Below are positions 18,428 to 26,421 of a stretch of 64,000 nucleotides of DNA, one piece after another. Each line of letters starts with the position of its first letter. The first letter of the stretch is position 1. The notes under the pieces were generated by a model. That model was not told the DNA's origin, ran no database searches, and saw only the letters and a program-made list of their open reading frames with translations. A program made the position numbers and the translations under genes. This DNA comes from Pectobacterium punjabense (GTDB lineage: Bacteria; Pseudomonadota; Gammaproteobacteria; Enterobacterales; Enterobacteriaceae), in assembly GCF_012427845.1 (NCBI RefSeq), contig NZ_CP038498.1:3348001-3412000 (forward strand), given 5' to 3'.

Positions 18428-18449
18428 AGCGCCATGGGAACATGGCGCT
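18428..18449 (+). terminator. Stem-loop after acylase gene
   Basis: AGCGCCATG and CATGGCGCT form a 9-bp perfect stem with a 4-base loop 48 bp after the stop codon. The following bases (TCAGACC) lack a T-run, so termination is possible but not certain. The remaining 200 bp up to 18651 hold no gene; a segment around 18510-18630 with TTGCGCCAGGGATGGCGCAA looks structured. Confidence 0.5.
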
Positions 18450-18651
18450 TCAGACCGTTGACAAACCTATTTGCTGAATGAAAACGGGCGTAACGGAATA
18501 GAAGAGTAAAGCGTTTGCGCCAGGGATGGCGCAAGCCGAGCGCACAAGGACGTGTTTACAGCGTCTTTATGATCTATCCGTTACCCCCGCTCTGCGGACT
18601 TTGTCAGCAACCTCAAGCGCATGATAATAACTAAGGATATCTACAGACTAC

Positions 18652-18960
18652 TTATAACAACTTCGCATCTCCTGCCCATTCAGCATAGAAATGGCTCGAA
18701 CAGATCCCTGGCTCAATTGCCTTTATTTCTGTTTTGACTAATCCCAAATTGACAAATGGATCATCGGAAAGAATATCTTCTATATCAGAAAGTGCTAGCC
18801 CGTAGGCTAAAATAAACCCGCCGGAGCCATCTTCCAGTGGGCCGGCAAAAATAACATTTCCCTTTTTAATGTTATCAGCCAGCCATTTTTTGTGCGCATC
18901 AATACTCTTTTCAAGTTCATTTTTCGGGCTGGTGTAAGAAAGCGTAATAGCATAGAGCAT
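18652..18960 (-). CDS. YciI family protein
   Basis: The 102-residue single-domain protein has the dimeric alpha-beta barrel pattern of the YciI/YCII group (AITLSYTSPKNELEKSIDAHKKWL, GNVIFAGPLEDGSGGFILAYG, DDPFVNLGLV). Family members keep a His-Asp pair of possible catalytic use, and the His in DAHKKWL fits. The substrate is unknown. It starts 17 bp after the azoreductase gene on the same strand, so it is likely co-transcribed with it. Confidence 0.82.
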   Translation of the reverse strand: MLYAITLSYTSPKNELEKSIDAHKKWLADNIKKGNVIFAGPLEDGSGGFILAYGLALSDIEDILSDDPFVNLGLVKTEIKAIEPGICSSHFYAEWAGDAKLL

Positions 18961-18977
18961 GATTGCTACCTCAATAA

Positions 18978-19604
18978 TTATTGAACGGCCATAGATGTAA
19001 TAATGGAATGAATAGAGGATTTCGCATTGTGAATTTCACGATTCTTGATTTCATCCCCTTTTGAAGCACCTTCCACACGGACAAAATGAATATCGCTAAT
19101 ACCAAGAAACTGGAAAAAACCCTGAAGATAACGCTCCTGAAAATCCAGATCTAAAAAAGGCGGTGCAGTATAAAAACCACCGCGAGAAGAAACCACAATA
19201 ACCGTTCTTCCCCCAGACAGCCCTACCGGACCTTTTTCCGTATATTTAAAGGTCTTGCCAGCCTGCGCAAGCCGATCCAGCCACGATTTCAGCTGGCTGG
19301 AGACGGAAAAGTTATACATCGGCGCGCCGATGACAATCACGTCATTCGCCAGAAATTCCGCGACCAACGCATCAGACAACTGGTGTTCCCGCATCGTGGC
19401 TTCATCCGCTGAAGAGGACGCTATTTGGCGAAATCCTGCGGCAATCGGTCCCGTTAAGTGGCGTATTTCATCTTTAACCACATCCCGGTAAGAGACAGCA
19501 GCATCGGGATGTTGCTTGACTAACTCATTCACCACGTCAGCAGAAATCTGTCGGGAAACGGAACCGCTCTCAAGAATACTGGAGTCTATATGTAAAATGT
19601 TCAC
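18978..19604 (-). CDS. FMN-dependent NADH-azoreductase / quinone reductase
   Basis: The 208-residue flavodoxin-like protein belongs to the AzoR family, which reduces quinones and azo compounds with NADH. Visible are the FMN phosphate loop (HIDSSILESGSVSRQ), the isoalloxazine segment APMYNFSVSSQLKSWLDRLAQAGKTFKYTEKGPVGL and the SSRGGFY loop. It looks like a paralogue rather than the core AzoR, so no symbol is given. It lies between the alpha/beta hydrolase gene (35 bp gap) and the YciI gene. Confidence 0.88.
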   Translation of the reverse strand: MNILHIDSSILESGSVSRQISADVVNELVKQHPDAAVSYRDVVKDEIRHLTGPIAAGFRQIASSSADEATMREHQLSDALVAEFLANDVIVIGAPMYNFSVSSQLKSWLDRLAQAGKTFKYTEKGPVGLSGGRTVIVVSSRGGFYTAPPFLDLDFQERYLQGFFQFLGISDIHFVRVEGASKGDEIKNREIHNAKSSIHSIITSMAVQ

Positions 19605-19639
19605 AATGACTTCTCCTACATTTGAGTTTCAAAGCTCAC

Positions 19640-20413
19640 TTAGTTAACTGCTTTAGCCGCGCTATCAATAAAATCCGCAACAGCTTCCGGGTGTGACACC
19701 AGAGACATATGACTGGAGGCAATAGAACGCGTCTTTGCGCCGATACGGCTCGCGATTTCTTTCTGAATAGATGGATGTAATGCCTTGTCATTCTCCGTCA
19801 GTAAATACCAGGTCGGTTTAGCTTTCCACGCCGCTTTCTGGACGCGATCGCCAAACGCTTTTGCCGCAATCGGCTGCTGCACCGCAGCCAATGCCTGCGC
19901 TTTCTTCAGTGATACATCGCCCGCCATAACCGCACGATACTGCTCAGAATTGTCCAGCCAAATCATGCCATTAGCATCGGGCGCCATGCCTTCCATCGGC
20001 GCTTTCAGGCGCTGCAATAGATCAGAAACGGATTCTTCGCTGTCTGGCACCAGCGCCGACAAATAGACGATGCCGCGGACCTTGGGATCATTACCAGCTT
20101 GTGTCACGACAGTCCCGCCCCACGAATGCCCGACCAACAGCACATCGCCCTGCTGTCTTTGCAGCACGCGATCTGTCGCTTCGACGTCATCCGCTAAAGA
20201 GGTGAGCGGGTTTTGCACTGCGGTCACGTGGTATCCCATCCGCTGTAGTCGGGCCGTAACAGCAGACCAACTGGAGCCATCGGCAAAGGCGCCGTGGACT
20301 AAGACGATATTGTTAATTTTTGCCGCCTCCGCAACGTTGTGAACACCAGCAGACAGCACCAGGCCTAACACGATAGCCAGATGGCCGAGCCATTTAATAC
20401 GGTAATGCGTCAT
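19640..20413 (-). CDS. Exported alpha/beta hydrolase
   Basis: The 257-residue protein starts at ATG 20413 (MTHYRIKWLGHL) behind an AGAGGAAAG ribosome site, although the frame is open further. A signal peptide of about 30 residues ends near VAEAAK. The hydrolase fold shows the oxyanion-hole segment VLVHGAFADGSSW, the nucleophile elbow GHSWGG and the catalytic His region SSHMSLVSHPEAV. It is the first gene of a three-gene cluster and faces a GlxA-type regulator. The substrate is not known; esterase is the safest guess. Confidence 0.85.
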   Translation of the reverse strand: MTHYRIKWLGHLAIVLGLVLSAGVHNVAEAAKINNIVLVHGAFADGSSWSAVTARLQRMGYHVTAVQNPLTSLADDVEATDRVLQRQQGDVLLVGHSWGGTVVTQAGNDPKVRGIVYLSALVPDSEESVSDLLQRLKAPMEGMAPDANGMIWLDNSEQYRAVMAGDVSLKKAQALAAVQQPIAAKAFGDRVQKAAWKAKPTWYLLTENDKALHPSIQKEIASRIGAKTRSIASSHMSLVSHPEAVADFIDSAAKAVN

Positions 20414-20582
20414 ACGCTTTCCTCTGCAAGAGTGATACGCCTGCCTGCTTCTCCGACGAGTCTCATCAGGCTTGGGCTGCGAATGGTTGAATTTTAATCG
20501 TGGTTGATGCTTGTGGTAAGGTGGCAAACTTGACATAGTTCATGCAAAATTCGCCAAATCTTGTCTGGCAGGAAACGTCACT

Positions 20583-21611
20583 ATGCACATCTCTATTTTG
20601 GCATTGCCGGGCAGTATGCAGTCGGCCATCTCCGGGCTTTCCGATATATTTTGGATGGTCAATCAGGCACTGATTACACAGCCTGAGAGCGCTTCTTCCT
20701 CCGCCCCACCGCTCTCTTTTGAAACGTCCATCATCAGTGCAGACGGCAAGCCAGTACGTGATGCCCAAGGCAGGCTCATTCACGTAGACAGCTCATTTGA
20801 CGCGGTGGGTAAAGCAGATGTTGTACTGGCGACCGGGATGATGCTCGGATCGGACAAATTACCGCTAGCGGCATCATCCGTTCATGAATCCGCCATTTGG
20901 CTCAGGGAGCAATACCAGCAGGGCTCGCTGATAGGCGGTGCCTGTGCAGGTGGGTTTATTCTGGCCGAAGCCGGGCTGCTGGATGGCCGGTTTTGCACCA
21001 CGACCTGGTGGCTCTACCATACCTTTAAGCAGAAATACCCGAAGGCAAAACCAGTGTGGGGCAAAGCGCTGGAAGAACAAGATGGCATCATTACCACCGG
21101 CGGGCCATTATCCTGGGTCGAGCTTGCTCTGCATATTATCCACCGCAGTGGCGGGCCAAAGATCGCCAAATTAGCGGCGGATATCGCCGTGGCGGATAGC
21201 CAACCTCTTTCTCAACGTATTTACGCGCCACAGGGGTTCATTAATACCGTACACCCCTTGCTGCTACGCGCTGAACAACTCATCCGCTACGAAAACCCAT
21301 CAATCACCGCAGAAGAATTAGCCAGCGCTCTGAATTTCAGCGACCGAACGCTGCACCGCAAACTCAAAGAACTCACGGCGGAAAGCCCGAAAAACTTTAT
21401 TACCCGCGTCAGGATCGAAATGGCCTGTCTGCTGCTTGAAAACCCAATGACCAATATCAAGCAGGTTGCCGCCGAATGCGGTTACAGTGAAGATACCGCT
21501 TTCAGACGCGCCTTTTCCCAGCAGATGGAGATGACGCCGACCCAGTTCAGAAAATGGGCGTTGTTGAGAAATAATAAACCGGGTGCGTTAGATAATGACG
21601 GTGGTGATTGA
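20583..21611 (+). CDS. GlxA-type transcriptional regulator (DJ-1/PfpI plus AraC)
   Basis: The 342-residue protein joins an N-terminal DJ-1/PfpI amidotransferase-like sensor (residues about 1-190, with the nucleophile-elbow Cys in GGACAGGFILAEAG) to a C-terminal AraC double helix-turn-helix (ITAEELASALNFSDRTLHRKLKELT and NIKQVAAECGYSEDTAFRRAFSQQ). It is divergent from the hydrolase-azoreductase-YciI cluster, starting 169 bp away, and is its obvious candidate controller. The Cys suggests sensing of a reactive compound, which is inference. Confidence 0.88.
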   Translation: MHISILALPGSMQSAISGLSDIFWMVNQALITQPESASSSAPPLSFETSIISADGKPVRDAQGRLIHVDSSFDAVGKADVVLATGMMLGSDKLPLAASSVHESAIWLREQYQQGSLIGGACAGGFILAEAGLLDGRFCTTTWWLYHTFKQKYPKAKPVWGKALEEQDGIITTGGPLSWVELALHIIHRSGGPKIAKLAADIAVADSQPLSQRIYAPQGFINTVHPLLLRAEQLIRYENPSITAEELASALNFSDRTLHRKLKELTAESPKNFITRVRIEMACLLLENPMTNIKQVAAECGYSEDTAFRRAFSQQMEMTPTQFRKWALLRNNKPGALDNDGGD

Positions 21612-21704
21612 GTCGATGGCTCTAGAAGACACGACCGACGGCAAACCATCACCTTGGCCGACACCTTTGCTATACATTGCTATTCACTCAGGGAATGAAA
21701 ATCG

Positions 21705-23162
21705 ATGATAAGGAAAACAATAATTGCCACGCTGCTCAGCCTGTCGGCGGTATCCATCAGCCCAGCCAATGACAAAATAGAGGCGATCTACGAACGCCTG
21801 ACGCAGCAGGATACTCATGCATTAACCGCGCTGACAGCATTAGCGAAAGACCGCGACTCGCAGGCATTAAGCACGCTAGGGTTCATCTATGAGTACGGCA
21901 TCATAGTCCCGCAAGATACTACGCAAGCGCGCCAGTATTACCAGCAGGCCTGCGAAATAGACGGCAATGTTGGCTGCTACAACGTCTGGTATTTTTATCA
22001 ATATGGCAAAGGTGTGGCGCAGGATAAAGAACGCGCCAGACAGTTCGCAGAAAAAATGAATCGTGCCGATCTCAAAACACCGCCTGATGTAATAGAGATA
22101 ATCATCGATTATCTCTATAGCGCAAAAGCCAATGCCGATAGCGACATATCACAGCGTTCTACGTTAATTTACACCGCCAAAAGATACCTCACCAATGGTG
22201 ATGAAGAGACACAACGTTTCTTTACCCGTATCGGCTTTAGCAAACGGGATGTGCTACGGCTGGCAACATTCTGGGCAAAAGATGGCGATCCAGAAATAAA
22301 TTTCCTGGTCGGTCATTTGTATAATTTTGGCTATGCCGGTATTAAAAATGAGAATATTGAAGCCCTTAAATGGTTCCGCGTCGCAGCCGAAGGCGGCCAT
22401 CCAGAGGCACAAAATATTCTTGGGTCGGTATACGAAAAAGGACGCTGGGGTATTCATGCAGACGGATCAGAAGCTGAAAAATGGTACGATCGGGCGGCAA
22501 AACAAGGCAATGACAACGCCCTGATGAATCTCGGAAAAATGTATTACGATGGCGTACTCATCAAGGCCGATTACCGTAAGGCCTATGCATTATTTGAACA
22601 GGCCTATAAAAATGACGTAACAGGTGCAAGCAAATATTTGTCCCAGATGTATTACAGCGGACAGTACGTTGATGTGGATTGTCATCAAGCCCAGAAGTAT
22701 AAAGGGCGTGCAGATAACGATTATTTTCGCCAATGTGAAAAAGATAAGCGTGAGAGAAACGCGACACGCGACGTATTACCGGATTTAACGTTAAAACATG
22801 AATCGAGCCCATTCGGTGGAGATAATAATCCCTATAAATGCGAACTTAATTTCTCTATCAATACGAATAAACTCGGTGAAGTCGCCAATTTTCGCGCCAC
22901 GTTACGACTCAAAAACAGCGAAGGCATTTCGGCCGAACAGGCGCTCGCTTTCCCACCTTTTGGATTGAGTAGTTTTGATGCCGGAATGATTGGAGAAAAA
23001 TTCATTTTTTCCCAAGCATCTGCTCTGCTCCCACAGTACAACCCCGATTTTTGCCAGTTCAGCGATCTGGAATATCAGGTCACCTCCGCCACCGCCACGA
23101 TTAACGGAAAGGAAGTGGATATGCTTAAAGCAGGAATATTGAAGCAACAGGAAAAGCGTTAA
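21705..23162 (+). CDS. Secreted Sel1-repeat protein
   Basis: The 485-residue protein has an N-terminal signal peptide (IIATLLSLSAVSISPA). Residues about 50-340 hold several Sel1-like (TPR-type) repeats with the usual ALKWFRVAAEGGHPEAQNILGSVYEKG pattern. The last 110 residues (from about 370) are not repeat-like and contain four cysteines across the mature protein's ends (CELNFSINTNKLGE, FCQFSDLEYQV). Sel1 proteins act as protein-binding scaffolds; no partner can be named. It is followed by a YcxB-like membrane protein gene 190 bp later. Confidence 0.8.
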   Translation: MIRKTIIATLLSLSAVSISPANDKIEAIYERLTQQDTHALTALTALAKDRDSQALSTLGFIYEYGIIVPQDTTQARQYYQQACEIDGNVGCYNVWYFYQYGKGVAQDKERARQFAEKMNRADLKTPPDVIEIIIDYLYSAKANADSDISQRSTLIYTAKRYLTNGDEETQRFFTRIGFSKRDVLRLATFWAKDGDPEINFLVGHLYNFGYAGIKNENIEALKWFRVAAEGGHPEAQNILGSVYEKGRWGIHADGSEAEKWYDRAAKQGNDNALMNLGKMYYDGVLIKADYRKAYALFEQAYKNDVTGASKYLSQMYYSGQYVDVDCHQAQKYKGRADNDYFRQCEKDKRERNATRDVLPDLTLKHESSPFGGDNNPYKCELNFSINTNKLGEVANFRATLRLKNSEGISAEQALAFPPFGLSSFDAGMIGEKFIFSQASALLPQYNPDFCQFSDLEYQVTSATATINGKEVDMLKAGILKQQEKR

Positions 23163-23352
23163 CCCTCACGATTAGTGCCTGATTCTCCATGCTGTGGCCC
23201 TGTTTTTCGGGCTATTTAGCCTTTCCAACATATTCACCCGCGTGACTAAAACGCGAACTCATGCACAGGGAAGCAATTAGGTAGAAAAATCCTCTACAGA
23301 GAGTCTATGATGTGAATATAATGCTGTATGGATAACAGAGATCGCAAAGAAA

Positions 23353-23916
23353 ATGGAAACAGGGAATAAAGAATTCATTTTTCATCAGTCATTAACACAA
23401 AACGACTATGAAAAAAGCATTAAACTGATGTCCAACTGGGCTGAAAAGAAAAAGAGCTATAAACACAGGGTAACCCACTCCCTACTACTGCTTTCATTCG
23501 TTTTATTTCTCTTATCGCTCTTCATATTGCTGGCGATTATTTTCCTATCTAATGAACGTGAAGCCCATCCAATTATAAAATTATTTTCTTATTTTACCGC
23601 TTCGCTAACCGTCCTTTCCATTTTACTTTCATTAGCGATCGTGAAAATAAAAAATCATCCTTCCGATGCTTTTCCAATTAGGGTGAAAGTAATAATAAAC
23701 AACGATGGAATTTACGGGGAGACAGAAAACTCAAGCAGCAGCTATACATGGCACGCTATTTCTCACATCAATAAAACTGATGACTTTTTATTTTTAATCG
23801 CTAATCATCTGACGGTGCTCCCTATTTCGCTCAGCAATTTTTATGATGAACAAGAGGTTGAATCGCTCACTCTTTTTATTGAAGAAAGAATGGGTAACCC
23901 AAAAGGCACGTCATAG
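23353..23916 (+). CDS. YcxB-like inner-membrane protein
   Basis: The 187-residue protein has two adjacent transmembrane helices at about 37-62 and 73-94, then a small C-terminal domain of about 80 residues (VIINNDGIYGETENSSSSYTW, HISHINKTDDFLFL-like turns, VLPISLSNF). This layout, with an amphipathic N-terminus (FIFHQSLTQNDYEKSIK), fits the YcxB family. No function is known. The base composition is noticeably AT-richer than neighbouring genes, which hints at separate origin. Confidence 0.65.
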   Translation: METGNKEFIFHQSLTQNDYEKSIKLMSNWAEKKKSYKHRVTHSLLLLSFVLFLLSLFILLAIIFLSNEREAHPIIKLFSYFTASLTVLSILLSLAIVKIKNHPSDAFPIRVKVIINNDGIYGETENSSSSYTWHAISHINKTDDFLFLIANHLTVLPISLSNFYDEQEVESLTLFIEERMGNPKGTS

Positions 23917-24116
23917 CGGAACTTTTCGCATGGTTCTGCCATACGGCAGAATCTCTATTGCACTTTAGAAGAGCGGGGATGAGGTTCAGGCTTAGCCAGC
24001 CCCCGCCTCTCGTATACTTGGGGATGAATGGCAAACTGGCGTCATGTGACTATCACGAACTCCGTCTCCACTATCCCCCCTGAAAATTCTATCGACGACT
24101 TATGTCGTTCCGACAA

Positions 24117-24971
24117 TTATTCATCATCGCGTTCTTTTCTTGCCCGCTGACGTTCGTAGAACTCATCTTCAACTGCAATGATTTCATCAATCAGTGAACC
24201 CATATCCACTTCATGCGCCGCTTCGACGAAAAGACCGGTTAGCACTGTTTCTGGGGTTAATTTTCCGTCTTCATATAACATCCAGATTTCTTGCGCATAC
24301 CGTGTTTGCAATAATTGTGGCGCAAACTGGCCGTAGTAAGCAGTAATGTTATTAACATCACGTGTAAACATAGATTCAGCATGGTTGTTGGCGGCGGCGT
24401 CCACAGCCTGTGGCAAGTCGATAATTACCGGTCCTTGCGCGTCAAGCAGTACGTTAAATTCCGATAAATCACCATGTACGATGCCTGCACACAACATGCG
24501 CACAATATTGCGGATCATCGTATTAAAATCAGCAACGGCACTCTCTTCCGTTAGAATCACATCGCTAAGGCGTGGAGCAACAGCGCCTTCAACATCTGTG
24601 ACCAACTCCATCAATAACACACCGTCAATGCAAATATAGGGTTGTGGTACACGAACGCCGGCATTAGCAAGACGAAACAATGCTTCGACCTCCGCGGTTT
24701 GCCAGGATTCTTCTTGTTGCTTGCGTCCGAATTTTGAGTTTTTTTGCATTGCACGGGCGTTACGCGTATTACGGACTTTGCGCCCTTCCTGATACTGCAC
24801 AGCCTGTTTAAAGCTACGCTGCATTGCTTCTTTGTAAACTTTGGCACACTGGATTTTGTCACCACATAAAACAGTGTAAACGTCCGCTTCCTTGCCGCTT
24901 TTCAAGCGTTGGAGCACATTGTCTATCAGGCCATCATCGACCAGCGGTTGTAGTCTGTTTGGGATTTTCAT
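24117..24971 (-). CDS. RIO-type serine protein kinase
   Basis: The 284-residue protein is an atypical protein kinase of the RIO1 family. The phosphate loop is LKSGKEADVYTVLCG, the ATP-anchoring Lys is in CAKVYKEAM, the catalytic loop is HGDLSEFNVLLD and the metal-binding Asp is in VIIDLPQAV. An acidic helix closes the protein. Family members in enterobacteria and pseudomonads are widespread but their targets are poorly known; ribosome-linked roles are known only for archaeal and eukaryotic relatives. It is a single gene with no operon partner. Confidence 0.88.
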   Translation of the reverse strand: MKIPNRLQPLVDDGLIDNVLQRLKSGKEADVYTVLCGDKIQCAKVYKEAMQRSFKQAVQYQEGRKVRNTRNARAMQKNSKFGRKQQEESWQTAEVEALFRLANAGVRVPQPYICIDGVLLMELVTDVEGAVAPRLSDVILTEESAVADFNTMIRNIVRMLCAGIVHGDLSEFNVLLDAQGPVIIDLPQAVDAAANNHAESMFTRDVNNITAYYGQFAPQLLQTRYAQEIWMLYEDGKLTPETVLTGLFVEAAHEVDMGSLIDEIIAVEDEFYERQRARKERDDE

Positions 24972-25648
24972 GCGGCTTTATGCCCTATTTCAGCCGCTTT
25001 TCGTATCAATAACAAAGACGGCGATACTGGAAAAAATGGCAGAGTCTGAAGAAAGATTTTAATTCTACCAATAATCACCAGATTTTGCTGACCTGCTGCG
25101 ATCATCTTCTTGCTTCATTCAGCCGTTCATGTGCCTCTGAAAGCAGAATCACACCAAGATCATATCGACCAGGTAATGATTTCTTGTCTGCCATGGATCG
25201 GGTAGTGGTAGCGAAACGATATGGCTCCAGCAGTTGTGCTGACTATAAAAGACCATCGTGGTCATTCGTCTTGTAGCTTCCCTCTGTTTGAGGTTATGTA
25301 GTTTGGTATTAGTCTGCATGGAGGCCACGGACACCACATAAACACGGTGCTTGGCGATGCTAAGAACAGCGGAGTAGTCCAACCCAAAAAGCTGAAGGAA
25401 CAGCGTAGCGACATAATTTCTGCCAACAGCCGGGTTCTCAGGGCAACGGCGACTGGGCGCTCTGAGTCGGCGTGACACAGGTGCAACAGATAAATTCATT
25501 ATCTATCACGCACGAAATCTCCCTCTATTCGTAAATAAAAAACTTAGTTCCAAAACCTGATGCACCAATACGCTTGAAGGCATTCTTGCAAGATTGTCGT
25601 TTTTAAGTTACAAAAATTAAAGGACTAAAGACCTGTGAGGACGCTATC
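24972..25648. other. Gene-poor interval with degraded coding remnant
   Basis: This 677 bp stretch has no intact gene I can support. On the minus strand between about 25090 and 25490, fragments in different frames look protein-like, for example one ending MADKKSLPGRYDLGVILLSEAHERLNEARR at about 25110-25197 (given here as the visible end of a longer run). They are broken by stops, so a decayed accessory gene is likely. I cannot name it. It adjoins the decayed toxin gene. Confidence 0.4.
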
Positions 25649-25962
25649 TTGTATACAGTGAAACTGTTACCAAAGCAGTGACGGTAAAGTCCTTTACACT
25701 GAATAGATACAGAAACTACGCAAGAAAGATCCTCGTACAGCTTCAAAAGTAGACACCCGAGTAGACCGTGCAGAAAAGAGAAATTTCGGCGACCATAAAT
25801 TTGAAAGAGACGGTGTTTGGGAGCTCAGAGTTGATTATGGTCCAAGCTATCGAGTGTAGAAGGCGATAAGATGATTTTGCTCTTCACCGGTGGGATAAAT
25901 CAAGCCAAAGCAAAGATTTAGATAAATCAATGCAATACTGGCGGGATTATCAAAAGAGGTAA
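25649..25962 (+). pseudogene. Decayed HigB/RelE-type toxin gene
   Basis: Joining three frames gives the outline of a phage-derived Gp49-like/HigB addiction toxin: LYTVKLLPK, then after a frame change VDRAEKRNFGDHKFERDGVWELRVDYGPSYRV, then after another frame change DKSSQSKDLDKSMQYWRDYQKR. In-frame stops interrupt it (a TAG replaces a Tyr codon after YRV, and TAG and TGA occur earlier). The family has about 95-100 residues, which the interval would encode. It ends 4 bp before the antitoxin ATG, the usual toxin-first order. No working toxin can be made from it. Confidence 0.82.
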
Positions 25963-25966
25963 CATC

Positions 25967-26305
25967 ATGGCAATCATCACCCAATCCACTACATTCGAAA
26001 AAACCATTAGCCACGATGATGCAATGGTTGTGGAACTACGAGAAAATCCTGAATACGCAGAAATATACCTCCAGACAGCACTAGAGGATATTTATGAGGA
26101 AGGTGGCATCGCTGCATTCCTGACAGCATTACGCCGTGTCGTTGAAGCGCGTGGCGGAGTGGGTGAAATAGCCAAAAAATCGGGTCTGTCTCGCCAACAG
26201 CTATACAGAACGCTGTCTGAAAATGGCAATCCAACGCTAATAACACTCACAGAAATCACCAGAGCCGCAGGCGTTCGGCTTATTCCTAATGCTCACAATA
26301 ATTAA
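25967..26305 (+). CDS. HigA-type antitoxin, orphaned by toxin decay
   Basis: The 112-residue protein is the antidote of a type II toxin-antitoxin pair. It has an N-terminal toxin-binding part (EYAEIYLQTALEDIYEEGGIAAFLTALRRVVEARGG) and a C-terminal helix-turn-helix (GEIAKKSGLSRQQLYRTLSENGNPTLITLTEITRAAGVRL). The reading frame is fully intact while the toxin gene before it is wrecked. It could still bind DNA or neutralise toxins of related pairs elsewhere in the genome, but that is speculation. Confidence 0.88.
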   Translation: MAIITQSTTFEKTISHDDAMVVELRENPEYAEIYLQTALEDIYEEGGIAAFLTALRRVVEARGGVGEIAKKSGLSRQQLYRTLSENGNPTLITLTEITRAAGVRLIPNAHNN

Positions 26306-26348
26306 AAATATCAGTGGCTCAATTGTGTAGAAAGATTTCGTCAGACGT

Positions 26349-26372
26349 AAAAAAACCCGCAGTTACGCGGGC
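26349..26372 (-). terminator. Terminator of guaBA
   Basis: Read on the minus strand, AGCCCGCGTAACTGCGGGTTTTTTT is a compact hairpin (CCCGC-GTAACT-GCGGG) with a T-run, 50 bp beyond the guaA stop. Confidence 0.88.
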
Positions 26373-26421
26373 TTAGAGGTACTTTACTGCTTTTACGTGC
26401 AGGCTGTTGCCAGACGCGAAA

